A stretch of 64,000 nt of DNA from Kribbella italica (lineage in GTDB: Bacteria; Actinomycetota; Actinomycetes; Propionibacteriales; Kribbellaceae), in assembly GCF_014205135.1 (NCBI RefSeq), contig NZ_JACHMY010000001.1, positions 7,502,001 to 7,566,000 on the forward strand, read 5' to 3'. Below are positions 25,286-34,021 of this stretch, piece after piece. Numbering within the stretch: position 1 is the stretch's first letter; the number at the start of each line of letters is the position of its first letter. Under the pieces are notes generated by a model that was given only the letters and a program-made list of their open reading frames with translations, was not told the origin of the DNA and did not search any database. Position numbers and translations under genes: made by a program.

Positions 25286-25804
25286 TTGATCCTTGCCGTA
25301 GTGGCGTGGATCCTGCCGGCGGGGGAGATCAGCGAGATCGTGGTCAGCGGCTTCATGCTGGCCTGCCTGGTCGCGGACGGCATCATCCTGCTGGCCGGTG
25401 ACGGCGTCACCGGCTGGGGCGAAGGCGGGTGGAACGTCCTGCTCCTGGTGTCCGGCGCCCTGGCTGTCGCCGGCGGTGGCCCGCTGACGACGTCAGTCCT
25501 CTCCCTGGTGGACCGCAACAACACCAGGTCCCAGTCGACCCAGCAGGCCGGTGAGGTGCTGCGCGGTGGCGCGCTGATCGGTGCGCTGGAGCGCGGTGCG
25601 ATCTACGGCTCGATGGTGGCCGGCTGGCCGGAGGGACTGGCGATCGTGCTGGCCATCAAGGGCCTCGCCCGGTACCCCGAGCTGCGCAGTCCGGACCAGC
25701 CGGCATCCGTTACGCCGCAGGCGGTGGCAGAGCGGTTCATCATCGGCACGTTCACCAGTGTGCTCTGGTCGGTCACCTGCGCGGGCCTGCTGCTGTCGCG
25801 CTAG
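25286..25804 (+). CDS. membrane protein paired with SatD-like gene
   Basis: The 172-residue protein has four hydrophobic segments (about 2-14, 18-40, 50-70, 150-170) and a central loop GGALIGALERGAIYGSMVAGWPEGLAIVLAIKGLARYPELR. The only standard start in frame is TTG at 25286, but hydrophobic sequence continues upstream (VLALTAAG), so a rare start further left is possible. The same pairing of a SatD-like gene with a membrane gene suggests a joint role. Its stop TAG lies one base before the fold-back element. Confidence 0.7.
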   Translation: MILAVVAWILPAGEISEIVVSGFMLACLVADGIILLAGDGVTGWGEGGWNVLLLVSGALAVAGGGPLTTSVLSLVDRNNTRSQSTQQAGEVLRGGALIGALERGAIYGSMVAGWPEGLAIVLAIKGLARYPELRSPDQPASVTPQAVAERFIIGTFTSVLWSVTCAGLLLSR

Positions 25805-25972
25805 CTAGGGTGTGTCTCTCGATTCCCGCCTACTGCGCGGCACTCGGCACGGCACCTCGAAGCACTGGAGCAAAGACCACGATGGAAGAACATCGAGGCC
25901 TTCACTCCAGCACTCCGAGCTACCGCACCGAGCACCTGCTCGCTACGGCGGGAATCGAGAGACACACCCTAG
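25805..25972. mobile_element. 166-bp fold-back element (MITE-like), copy A
   Basis: Perfect 26-bp terminal inverted repeats starting CTAGGGTGTGTC flank 116 bp of inner sequence that also folds on itself almost to the apex. There is no transposase frame. A second copy lies at 61983-62148 with the same 166-bp length (TA to TA). The right end lies in the stop codon of the minus-strand RDD gene, and the left end follows the plus-strand stop by one base. The element fills the space between two convergent genes and could serve as a terminator for both. Confidence 0.8.
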
Positions 25973-26595
25973 AGCTTGATGACGATGTCCGACGCGACCT
26001 TGTCGTGCCAGGTCTGGTGCTTGTCGTCCCACAGCGGCCAGAGCACGTTCAGGAAGCAGATGTTGTTGAAGATCAGCGCGCAGAGCTCGCGGCCGAAGGT
26101 CCGGCCCACACCGATCAGCTCGCCGGTCTCGGGGGAGACGATCTTGAGACCGACGACCTTCTTGCCCAGCGACTGACCGGTGCGGCCCTGCCGGATCACC
26201 CGGTTCCAGATCTGGTAGACGATCGAGGCGAGGTACCCGATCACCATCGCGGCACCGCCGGCGTCGCTCATCTCCTCCAGGTCGCCGCTCAGCGCGAGCG
26301 CGGTGATCGCGCCGGCCGCGATCAGGACGATCGCGAGGAGTGAGTCCACGATCGACGCGAGCACCCGGGAGCCCCAGCCGGCGAGCTGGCCCGGCAGCGA
26401 GTAGTTGTAGCCGTAGCCGCCACCACCGCCGGAGTAGGGGTTGTAGCCCGGCTGCGACGGGTTGTACTGCGGCGCGTAGTTGCCCGGCTGGTTCGGGTAC
26501 GACGGCTGGTTGGGATAGCCCGGCTGCTGCCCAGGAACGGCCGGGTACGGCGGCTGGTCCTGCGGGCGGTTCGGGTCGAACGGAGGGGTGCTCAC
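25969..26595 (-). CDS. RDD family membrane protein 1
   Basis: The 208-residue protein has a disordered Pro/Tyr/Gln/Asn-rich N-terminus (about 1-70), then an RDD domain: GWGSRVLASIVDSLL (Arg and first Asp), two membrane helices, RQGRTGQSLGKKVVGLKIVS and WPLWDDKHQTWHDKVASDIVIKL (final Asp-Asp and Asp). RDD proteins are thought to help transport at the cell membrane; the substrate is unknown. GTG at 26595 has AAGGA six bases upstream. Its TAG stop is the terminal TA of the fold-back element. Confidence 0.9.
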   Translation of the reverse strand: MSTPPFDPNRPQDQPPYPAVPGQQPGYPNQPSYPNQPGNYAPQYNPSQPGYNPYSGGGGGYGYNYSLPGQLAGWGSRVLASIVDSLLAIVLIAAGAITALALSGDLEEMSDAGGAAMVIGYLASIVYQIWNRVIRQGRTGQSLGKKVVGLKIVSPETGELIGVGRTFGRELCALIFNNICFLNVLWPLWDDKHQTWHDKVASDIVIKL

Positions 26596-26681
26596 GACAG
26601 TCCTTTCTACGACACCGGCGAGGACAGCAGAACGCCGTGGCCTCGACAGGCCACGGCGCTCGGAACGCAGACGGTACGAGG

Positions 26682-27542
26682 TCAGAGCTTGACGACGTAC
26701 GTGGTGTTGATCTTGTCCGCGAAGGTCTGCTTCTTGTCGTCCCACAGCGGCCACAGGTAACCCAGGTAGCACGGCAGGGCGTCCAGGATGTGGGTGATCT
26801 CGCGCAGCAGCGCCTTGCCCACGCCGACGTTCTGTCCGGTGTCGGCGGAGACCAGCTTGAGGCCGAGCGCCTTCTTGCCCCAGCTCTGGCCGGTCTGGCC
26901 CTGCAGGACGAGGCGGTTGTAGATCCACAGACCCAGCGCGACCAGGCTCAGCAGCAGGCCGATGATCGTCGTCCCGGCGCCGCCGTCGCCCACGCCGGAG
27001 ATCAGGTTCCCGATCCAGGACGGGATCGCGATGATGATGCCGTCGATCAGCGAGGCGCCCACGCGGACCGGCCAGGTGGCCAGTTCACCGCCGGGGTTGC
27101 CGTAGCCGTAGCCGCCGTAGGGCTGCGAGCCGTACGGCGTCGCGCCGCCCTGCGGGTACGACGGGTAGGAGGACCCACCCGGCTGGCCCGGCTGCTGACC
27201 AGGCTGCTGGCCGTACTGGCCGCCGCCCGGCTGACCCGGGTACGCACCCGGCTGCTGCGGCTGCCCGTACTGACCGGGCTGCTGGCCGTACTGCCCGGGC
27301 TGCTGCCCGTAGTCCGGCTGCTGCGGCTGACCGTACCCAGGCTGACCCGGCGGCTGACCGTACCCAGGCTGCTGGCCGTACTGGCCCGGCTGACCCGGGT
27401 AACCGCCGGGCTGGTCCTGGGTCGGCTGGCCGTACTGGCCCGGCTGCTGACCGTACTGGCCCGGCTGGTCCGGCGTCTGATCCCCGTTGCCCTGGTTCGG
27501 GTCCTGGGGGTCGAAACCCGGTGGTGGCGTCGGAGTGCTCAC
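26682..27542 (-). CDS. RDD family membrane protein 2 with long PQG-rich tail
   Basis: The 286-residue paralog has about 150 residues of repeated [14 protein letters not shown] units, then the RDD domain: [42 protein letters not shown] and [25 protein letters not shown]. The tail should be disordered and cytoplasmic. It lies 86 bp upstream of the first RDD gene on the same strand and both start with the residues STP, so the pair arose by duplication. The start is GTG at 27542. Confidence 0.9.
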   Translation of the reverse strand: MSTPTPPPGFDPQDPNQGNGDQTPDQPGQYGQQPGQYGQPTQDQPGGYPGQPGQYGQQPGYGQPPGQPGYGQPQQPDYGQQPGQYGQQPGQYGQPQQPGAYPGQPGGGQYGQQPGQQPGQPGGSSYPSYPQGGATPYGSQPYGGYGYGNPGGELATWPVRVGASLIDGIIIAIPSWIGNLISGVGDGGAGTTIIGLLLSLVALGLWIYNRLVLQGQTGQSWGKKALGLKLVSADTGQNVGVGKALLREITHILDALPCYLGYLWPLWDDKKQTFADKINTTYVVKL

Positions 27543-27650
27543 GACGATCCCTTCTGATCTTCGTTGAGGAGTCATTGCAGGCTAGCGAGTCTGAGGCTCA
27601 CCGGCCACGCACCGCACCGGGGAGTCCGGATGACGGTCTACCGTGGAGCC

Positions 27651-28094
27651 ATGCATCCGGCACACCCTAGAGGGAACGAGCGCGGGCGCGCCACGCCCGA
27701 GCCGTTGGACCGCCGGGTGCGTGGCCTGGCGGCGGTCCTGGCCGGCGGCGCAGTGCTTGCCGCGGTCAACGGACTGTCGGGTGGACGGATCGGGCTGCCG
27801 TGCCCGTTCCACGCCGTCACCGGGCTGAACTGCCCGTTCTGCGGGACGACGCGGATGGCCGCCGCCCTGCTCGAGGGCGACGTGGCGCGTGCCTGGCCGT
27901 ACAACCCGCCCATGTTCGTGGTGCTCCCGGTCGTCGCGCTGGTGGTCGGTTACCTGCTGCTGGCATGGACGCTGGAGCGGCTCGGCCGGTTCCGTCTGCC
28001 GCGTCCGCGTCCGGGCGCGCGGTTCACGCGGGTCGCGCCGATGGCGTTCCTGGCCGTGATGGCGGCGTACGGCGTACTGCGGAATCTGGTCTAG
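27651..28094 (+). CDS. DUF2752 membrane protein
   Basis: The 147-residue protein carries the DUF2752 signature CPFHAVTGLNCPFCGTTRM (two paired cysteine sites) followed by NPPMFVVLP and two or three membrane helices. The ATG at 27651 is preceded by TACCGT at 27639, which would make the mRNA leaderless; an in-frame ATG at 27630 is the alternative. The function of the family is not established. Confidence 0.8.
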   Translation: MHPAHPRGNERGRATPEPLDRRVRGLAAVLAGGAVLAAVNGLSGGRIGLPCPFHAVTGLNCPFCGTTRMAAALLEGDVARAWPYNPPMFVVLPVVALVVGYLLLAWTLERLGRFRLPRPRPGARFTRVAPMAFLAVMAAYGVLRNLV

Positions 28095-28115
28095 ATCCCT
28101 TCCAGGCAAGGGAAA

Positions 28116-28147
28116 GCGCCGCGGGCCGAAGTGCTTGCCCGCGGCGC
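28116..28147. terminator. bidirectional hairpin between DUF2752 and pstB
   Basis: Perfect 11-bp arms (GCGCCGCGGGC and complement) flank a ten-base loop between the two convergent stops. It can end both transcripts. Confidence 0.75.
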
Positions 28148-28160
28148 CGACACCGGCGGC

Positions 28161-28937
28161 TCAGCCGAAGCGGCCGGTGATGTAGTCCTCGGTCGCCTTC
28201 TCGGTCGGGTTCGAGAAGATCTGCTTGGTCGGGCCCATCTCGATCAGCCGGCCGGGCTTGCCGGTCGCGGCCAGGTTGAAGAACGCGGTCTGGTCGGAGA
28301 CCCGGGCCGCCTGCTGCATGTTGTGCGTCACGATGACGACGGTGAACTTGTCCTTCAGCTTCTCGATCAGGTCCTCGATCGCCAGCGTGGAGATCGGGTC
28401 CAGCGCCGAGCACGGCTCGTCCATCAGGATCACCTCGGGCTCGACGGCGATCGCCCGCGCGATGCACAGCCGCTGCTGCTGACCACCGGACAGGCCGGCG
28501 CCCGGCTTGTCGAGGCGGTCCTTCACCTCGTTCCACAGGTTCGCGTCGTGCAACGACCGCTCGACCACCTCGGTGAGCTTCTTCTTGTCCTTGACGCCGT
28601 TCAGCTTCAGGCCGGACGCGACGTTGTCGAAGATCGACATGGTCGGGAACGGGTTCGGCCGCTGGAACACCATGCCGACCACGCGGCGGACCGCGACCGG
28701 GTCGATCCCGGTGGCGTACAGGTCCTGCTGGTCCAGCAGCACCTTGCCCTCGACCCGGGCGCCGGGGATCACCTCGTGCATCCGGTTCAGGGTCCGCAGG
28801 TAGGTGGACTTGCCGCAGCCGGACGGGCCGATGAACGCGGTGACCGAGCGGGGCTCGATCGTCATCGACACGTCCTCGACGGCCTTGAAGTCGCCGTAGT
28901 AGACGTTGAGGCCGCTGACCTCGATGCGCTTTGCCAT
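28161..28937 (-). CDS. pstB: phosphate ABC transporter ATP-binding protein
   Basis: The 258-residue ATPase has Walker [10 protein letters not shown], the Q-loop FQRPNPFP typical of PstB, signature LSGGQQQR, Walker B VILMDEP and the switch His in VTHNM. It energises phosphate import by PstSCA. It is the last gene of the pstS-C-A-B operon, 20 bp after pstA. Confidence 0.97.
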   Translation of the reverse strand: MAKRIEVSGLNVYYGDFKAVEDVSMTIEPRSVTAFIGPSGCGKSTYLRTLNRMHEVIPGARVEGKVLLDQQDLYATGIDPVAVRRVVGMVFQRPNPFPTMSIFDNVASGLKLNGVKDKKKLTEVVERSLHDANLWNEVKDRLDKPGAGLSGGQQQRLCIARAIAVEPEVILMDEPCSALDPISTLAIEDLIEKLKDKFTVVIVTHNMQQAARVSDQTAFFNLAATGKPGRLIEMGPTKQIFSNPTEKATEDYITGRFG

Positions 28938-28957
28938 ATCGGTTCAGTACCTCTCGA

Positions 28958-29878
28958 CTATTTGGACTTGATCGTGCTGAACCGCGCGACCAGGCGGGCC
29001 AGCAGGTTGAGCAGGAGGACGAGCAGGATCAGCGTCAGCGCGGCCGCCCAGACCCGGTCCGCGGCCGGCTGCAGCGCCAGCTCGGTCCGGTCCTGGTTGA
29101 TCATCGTCGGCAGCGCGCCCATGAATCCGTCGAACGGGTTCAGGTTGATGTTCTTGGAGTAGCCGACCAGGATCAGCAGCGGCGCGGTCTCACCCATCAC
29201 GCGGGCCAGGCCGAGCATCACACCGGTGACGATGCCACCGAACGCGGTCGGGACGACCACCTTCAGGATCGTCTTCCACTTCGGCACCCCGAGCGCGTAC
29301 GACGCCTCGCGCAACTCGTCCGGGACCAGTTTGAGCATCTCCTCGGTGGAGCGCAGCACGACCGGCAGCATCAGCAGCACCAGGGACAGCGACACCGCGA
29401 AACCGACCCGGTTGAACCCGAAGACGGTGATCCAGACGGCGTAGATGAACAGCGCCGCGACGATCGACGGGACACCGGTCAGGATGTCGATCATGAAGCT
29501 GACCACCCGGGCCGCCCTGGTGCCCCGGCCGTACTCGACCAGGTAGACCGCGCCCATGATCGCGATCGGGACGGCGATCAGCGCGGTGATCAGGGACATG
29601 ATCAGCGTGCCCATGATCGCGTGGTACGCGCCGCCGCCTTCGCGCCGTACGGTGATGCCGCGCTGCGACTCGCTCCACCAGCCGGCGTCCGCCAGCAGTC
29701 CGTAGCCCTTGCTGATCACGGTCCACAGGATCCACACCAGCGGGATCAGCGCGACCAGGAAGCACAACGTGATCAGCACGCTGGCCAAGGTGTTCTTGAA
29801 CGCCCGGTTGCCGGACTTGCCGGTCAGGTCCAGGGTCTTGCCGTCGTAGGCCGGCCGGTTCGCCGCGAGGGTCGTCAC
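28958..29878 (-). CDS. pstA: phosphate ABC transporter permease PstA
   Basis: The 306-residue permease has six membrane helices and the permease EAA loop ELREASYALGVPKWKTILKVVVPTAFGGI. It ends FSTIKSK. Start GTG at 29878 overlaps the pstC stop (GTGA), so the two are translated together. The longer open frame upstream is a shadow of pstC. Confidence 0.95.
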   Translation of the reverse strand: MTTLAANRPAYDGKTLDLTGKSGNRAFKNTLASVLITLCFLVALIPLVWILWTVISKGYGLLADAGWWSESQRGITVRREGGGAYHAIMGTLIMSLITALIAVPIAIMGAVYLVEYGRGTRAARVVSFMIDILTGVPSIVAALFIYAVWITVFGFNRVGFAVSLSLVLLMLPVVLRSTEEMLKLVPDELREASYALGVPKWKTILKVVVPTAFGGIVTGVMLGLARVMGETAPLLILVGYSKNINLNPFDGFMGALPTMINQDRTELALQPAADRVWAAALTLILLVLLLNLLARLVARFSTIKSK

Positions 29879-30927
29879 AGCGTCGCTCCTTCGCTCTGCG
29901 GCTTGTCGCCGACTCGCTTGACCTTGCGCGTCCGCTTGCCGCCGGGCGTGCTGCGGTCCACGATGATCCGGGCGATCGAGTTGACCAGGAAGGTCACCAC
30001 GAACAGCACCAGACCGGCCGCGATGTACGCGCCGGTCTTCTCCGGCGAGTCGAACTCGGCGGCGTTGTTGGCGATCTTCGAGGCGAACGTCTCGCCGCCG
30101 GCGAAGATCGAGGAGTTCCACGGGTCGTTGCCGTTCGGCACCGACAAGATGATCAGGACGGCGACGGTCTCACCGAGCGCGCGGCCCAGGCCGAGCATCG
30201 AGGCGCTGACCACGCCGGAGCGCCCGTACGGCAGAACGGCCATCCGGATCATCTCCCAGCGGGTCGACCCGAGCGCCAGCGCGCCCTCGCGGTGCGCGAT
30301 CGGGGTCTGGGCGAAGATCTCCCGGCTGATCGCGGTGACGACCGGCAGGATCATGATCGCCAGCACGACCGACGCGGTGAACACCACGCCGACGTTGTCG
30401 GTGGGTGGCTTCTCGAAGATCGGGATCCAGCCCAGCGCCGTCCCCAGGCCGTTGATGACCGGCCTCAGCAGCGGGGCGAACAGCAGGATCCCCCACAGGC
30501 CGTAGATGATCGACGGGACGGCGGCCAGCAGGTCGATCGCGTGCGACACCGGCGCGGCCAGCCGCTTCGGTGCGTAGTACGTGGTGAACAGCGCCACCCC
30601 GACCGCGATCGGGACGGCGATCGCCATCGCGATGATCGAGCTGACGACAGTGGTGTAGAACAAGGCGGCGATACCGAACTTCGGCGGCACCGCGCCGGGC
30701 TCCCAGATCCGGGAGAAAAGAAAATTGCTGTCGTTCTTGGCCAGGGAAGGGATCGCCAGGGCCAGCAGAAAGATGCCGACGAAGGCGACGATCAGGACTA
30801 CCAGCCCACCCGAACCGCGGGCCAGACCGGAGAACAGCCGATCACCGAGGTGGCCGACCGGACCGAGGTCCATCGTGCGTTCGTCAGCCGGCCGATCGGG
30901 CGGGGCCGTGCCGTCTGTGCTGCTCAT
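29875..30927 (-). CDS. pstC: phosphate ABC transporter permease PstC
   Basis: The 350-residue permease has six helices, an N-terminal cytoplasmic stretch of about 40 residues, and the EAA loop REGALALGSTRWEMIRMAVLPYGRSG. LLAAVPSIIYGLWGI and LGRALGETVAVLII are typical PstC sequence. It follows pstS across a 115-bp gap with a strong hairpin. Confidence 0.95.
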   Translation of the reverse strand: MSSTDGTAPPDRPADERTMDLGPVGHLGDRLFSGLARGSGGLVVLIVAFVGIFLLALAIPSLAKNDSNFLFSRIWEPGAVPPKFGIAALFYTTVVSSIIAMAIAVPIAVGVALFTTYYAPKRLAAPVSHAIDLLAAVPSIIYGLWGILLFAPLLRPVINGLGTALGWIPIFEKPPTDNVGVVFTASVVLAIMILPVVTAISREIFAQTPIAHREGALALGSTRWEMIRMAVLPYGRSGVVSASMLGLGRALGETVAVLIILSVPNGNDPWNSSIFAGGETFASKIANNAAEFDSPEKTGAYIAAGLVLFVVTFLVNSIARIIVDRSTPGGKRTRKVKRVGDKPQSEGATL

Positions 30928-30976
30928 CGTTGTGGCTCCAAGCGACGGGGTCGTTGTCCGGGGTGGTCATGAGGCA

Positions 30977-31012
30977 AGCCCCGGTCGCTTGCCGAGGGCA
31001 AGGACCGGGGCT
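30977..31012 (-). terminator. hairpin between pstS and pstC
   Basis: A 10-bp perfect stem (AGCCCCGGTC and complement) continues, past one bulged base, into a 6-bp stem CTTGCC/GGCAAG with a three-base loop. It lies 30 bases after the pstS stop. It may partly stop transcription or protect the pstS message, so that binding protein is made in excess over permease. Confidence 0.65.
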
Positions 31013-31042
31013 CGCATCACGGCCGGTTGCGACCGGATGAAA

Positions 31043-32179
31043 TCAGCTGATGGCCTGGACGGCCGCGTCGACCTTCGTCCGGATCTCGTCCGGCAGCGGG
31101 GCGTAGTTCAGCTCGGCCAGCGAGGACTGACCCTCGGTGCTCGCGAAGTAGGACAGGAAGCTCTTCACCAGCGCGGTCTTCTCGGCCGGCAGGCCCTTGC
31201 TGCAGACGATCTCGTAGGTGACCAGGACGATCGGGTAGGCCCCGGCCGCCTTCGTCGCGTAGTCGACCTTGAGCGCCAGGTCGTTGCCGGTGCCCGCGAC
31301 CTTCGCCGCGGCAACCGCCTTGCCGGCCGACTCGCCGGTCAGCTCGACCGCTCCGGCGCCGCTGTCGACCTGCGCCACCCCGAGCTTGTTGTCGATCGCG
31401 TAGGACCACTCGACGTAGGTGAGCGCGTTCTTGGTGCTCTTCACGCCCTCGGCGACACCGGAGGACTTCTCCTTGCCGTTGCCGGTCCCGGACCACTTCT
31501 TGGCCGGCTTGCCCTTCCACGCGCCACCACCGGCCGCGGCCAGGTACTTGGTGAAGTTCTCGGTGGTGCCGGACTCGTCGGAGCGGAAGAAGACGGCGAT
31601 GGCCGCCGACGGCAGCGTCGTCCCCGGGTTCAGCTTGGCGATGGCCGGGTCGTTCCAGGTCTTGATCGTGCCCTGGAAGATCGCGGCGGCAGTCGGTCCG
31701 TCGAGCACCAGCTTGCTCACGCCGTCGATGTTGTAGGCCAGGGCGATCGGCCCGGTGACCATCGGCAGGTTCCACGCCGGGCTGCCCTGGCAGCGCTTGG
31801 CCGCGGCGGCCGCCTCGGACTCGCCGCCGTCGGAGCCCTCGGTCTTCAGCGCCGAGTCGGAACCGGCGAAGTCGACCTGGCTGGCGTTGAACTGCTTGAT
31901 GCCCGCACCGGACGCGGTGGCGTTGTAGTTCACCGTGGCATCGGCGCACTTCTCGTTGTACTTGGCGATGACTTCCTCGATGGCGTTCTTCTGCGCCGAG
32001 GATCCCTCGGCGTTCAGGGTGCCCTCGGGGCAGTCGGCGGTGCCGGTGGAGGCCGAGCTGTCACCCGACGGGGTCGAGGAGCCCGACGGCTCCGGGTCAC
32101 TGCCACAGGCGCTCAGAGCGAGAACGCCGAGGGAAGCCACGGCGACGGTGCCGACGCGGAGCAGGCGATTGACGGACAC
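31043..32179 (-). CDS. pstS: phosphate-binding lipoprotein PstS
   Basis: The 378-residue protein has a lipobox (LALSAC, Cys25), a Ser/Gly spacer, and the PstS fold with phosphate-contact segments LNAEGSSAQKNAI, VDFAGSDSAL and RSDESGTTENFTKYL. It captures phosphate outside the membrane for PstCAB. The start is GTG at 32179. A PHO box lies about 85 bp upstream. Confidence 0.96.
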   Translation of the reverse strand: MSVNRLLRVGTVAVASLGVLALSACGSDPEPSGSSTPSGDSSASTGTADCPEGTLNAEGSSAQKNAIEEVIAKYNEKCADATVNYNATASGAGIKQFNASQVDFAGSDSALKTEGSDGGESEAAAAAKRCQGSPAWNLPMVTGPIALAYNIDGVSKLVLDGPTAAAIFQGTIKTWNDPAIAKLNPGTTLPSAAIAVFFRSDESGTTENFTKYLAAAGGGAWKGKPAKKWSGTGNGKEKSSGVAEGVKSTKNALTYVEWSYAIDNKLGVAQVDSGAGAVELTGESAGKAVAAAKVAGTGNDLALKVDYATKAAGAYPIVLVTYEIVCSKGLPAEKTALVKSFLSYFASTEGQSSLAELNYAPLPDEIRTKVDAAVQAIS

Positions 32180-32227
32180 GAGAGTGTTGCCCTTCTGCGG
32201 GAATTCAGACTTTGTGAACTTCCACAG

Positions 32228-32282
32228 ACGGTAGGGAGAGCAGGTGACCGCCTGGTCCGTCGCGGATGAACGAGCGGTGAAC
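32228..32282 (-). promoter_or_regulatory. PHO box and -10 of the pst operon
   Basis: On the minus strand GTTCACCGCTC (from 32282) and GTTCATCCGCG (from 32271) are 11 bp apart, the PhoP direct-repeat layout. A TACCGT -10 lies at 32233-32228. A further GTTCACC half-site lies near 32337. The rest of the 317-bp gap between pstS and the DUF151 gene shows no other gene. Confidence 0.75.
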
Positions 32283-32496
32283 GGTTTCGGTAGTGCTCGC
32301 GACGACTGGCGTGCCGTCAGGAGGCCAGCAGGTGAACTGAGTTAAGAGCCGTGACGCTGAGTGATTTCAAGCGCCTGTTGGTCACGGTCCGGTATCAGCG
32401 CACGACCAGCGCAAGGGATGCCGATGACGGCCAGGTGATCGCGCGGCCGCCGTACGTCGTACTGGGGATGAAGAACCGGTACGCCGCGGGCTTGTT

Positions 32497-32970
32497 TCAG
32501 CTGGAGAAGTCCTCCGGCGCCACGCCGTCGAGGAACTGGCGGAAGCGCTCGAGCTCGGCCTGCTCCTCCTCGGGCGTGGCAACGCCGGCCTCGCGCAGCA
32601 CCTGCTCGGTGCAGCGGATCGGCGTACCGAGTCTGACCGCGAGCGCGACCGAGTCGCTCGGCCGGGCCGACACGCGGGCGCCGTTGGCCAGCACCAGCTC
32701 GGCGTAGAAGACCGCGTCGCGCAACTCGACGATCTCCACCGCCTCGATGTGCACGCCGAACGCCTCGATCAGGTCGCGCATCAGGTCGTGGGTCAGCGGC
32801 CGGGAGGGGCGCAGGCCCTGCTCCTCGTACGCGATCGCGGTCGCTTCCACCGAACCGATCGAGATCGGTAGGTAGCGGTAGCCCTCGGTCTCGCGCAGCA
32901 TCATCACGGGCGCCCGGTTGGGCGACTCCATCCGGATCCCGATCAGGGTCAGTTCGCGCATCGATGTCAT
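32497..32970 (-). CDS. bifunctional nuclease family protein (DUF151)
   Basis: The 157-residue protein fits the DUF151 family: MRELTLIGIRMESPNRAPVMMLRETEGYRYLPI, IGSVEATAIAYEEQGLRPSRPLTHDLM, VHIEAVEIVELRDAVFYAELVL and SARPSDSVALAVRLGTPI. Plant and bacterial relatives have been reported to cut DNA and RNA; the role in actinobacteria is unclear. ATG at 32970 was chosen over ATG at 32961. Confidence 0.9.
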   Translation of the reverse strand: MTSMRELTLIGIRMESPNRAPVMMLRETEGYRYLPISIGSVEATAIAYEEQGLRPSRPLTHDLMRDLIEAFGVHIEAVEIVELRDAVFYAELVLANGARVSARPSDSVALAVRLGTPIRCTEQVLREAGVATPEEEQAELERFRQFLDGVAPEDFSS

Positions 32971-33121
32971 GGTGCGGTCCCGGCCTCTCCGTGCCGCCGG
33001 CTCCCGGTAGGGCGCCGGTTTCCTCGGTAGGAACATACCCGGCAGGGCCCGCCGCACTCGGCGGCGACCCCGACTGTGACGATCTCTTTGCATTGGCGGG
33101 GTCGCTCGGAGTCACACCCCC

Positions 33122-34000
33122 TTACGGCGCGCTGAAGCGTTCGTGGGCGACGCGGCCGTCGGCGAGCAGGTGCGCGACGACGAACGCGCCGGGGGAGTAC
33201 TTGCCGACGGGGAGCCCGAGCTCACGCGCCAGAGCGGGCAGCACCGGGCGGTGCGAGCAGATGACGGTCACGTGGCCGTGCTTCCACGCGGTGCCGGCCA
33301 GGCCCTCCATCGCCTGCGGGTCCGCCTCAAACCCGCGCTCGGAGATCTCCGGGTGCAGGTGGATCTTGCGGCCGATCGCCGCGGCGTACGGCGTGAGCGT
33401 GGTCGCGCACCGCTCCGCGTCGCTGCTGCGCACCCGGTCCACCCCGAGCGCGGCCAGTACGTCGACCAGCCGCTCGGAGGTGCCCCGGCCGCGATCGGTC
33501 AGCGGGCGGTCCGTGTCGTCCTCGTCCCAGTCCTTGCGCCTGATCGCCTCCGCGTGCCGGATCAGGACCAGCGACGCGACCACCGGTACGGCGGGCTCGA
33601 GGTTGCGCAGGATGTCCACGTCGCGCGGGTAGCTGAGCCGCGCCGCGGCCTGGTCGACCTCGAGCCACTCGACCCGGTCGACCTCGTCGCTCGAGACGAA
33701 CTCGCCGTCGCCGCGGGTCTCGGCGGACCAGTAGTGCACCAGCTTCGGCACGGTCCCGCCGTTCTTGCGGACGTCGTACCGCTGGATGCCGAGCGACGGG
33801 CCGAGCACGACCCGCAGACCGGTCTCCTCCTCGATCTCGCGCCGCGCCGCGGACAGCACGTGCTCGTGCGCGGTCAGCTTGCCCTTCGGCAGGGACCAGT
33901 CGTCGTACCTGGGGCGGTGCACCAGCAGGACCTGGCGCGTGCCGCGGCGCTCCCGCCACACGACACCACCCGCGGCGATCACGGTCGCCGGGTTGCTCAT
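33122..34000 (-). CDS. mutT1: NUDIX hydrolase with phosphatase domain, MutT1-like
   Basis: The 292-residue protein has an N-terminal NUDIX domain, with the box GKLTAHEHVLSAARREIEEETGL at about 40-62, and a C-terminal histidine-phosphatase domain with LVLIRHAEAIRRKDWD (about 142-157) and a second His in VICSHRPVLP. In mycobacteria the same two-domain protein, MutT1, degrades 8-oxo-GTP and diadenosine polyphosphates and lies next to ppk, as here (21 bp downstream of ppk). Confidence 0.93.
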   Translation of the reverse strand: MSNPATVIAAGGVVWRERRGTRQVLLVHRPRYDDWSLPKGKLTAHEHVLSAARREIEEETGLRVVLGPSLGIQRYDVRKNGGTVPKLVHYWSAETRGDGEFVSSDEVDRVEWLEVDQAAARLSYPRDVDILRNLEPAVPVVASLVLIRHAEAIRRKDWDEDDTDRPLTDRGRGTSERLVDVLAALGVDRVRSSDAERCATTLTPYAAAIGRKIHLHPEISERGFEADPQAMEGLAGTAWKHGHVTVICSHRPVLPALARELGLPVGKYSPGAFVVAHLLADGRVAHERFSAP

Positions 34001-34021
34001 CGTCTCCAGCCTTCGATCGAC

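Noticed and set aside
27661-27670. Possible third fold-back element (CACACCCTAG)
   Set aside because: Only ten bases match the terminal repeat; no inner sequence or second arm is present.
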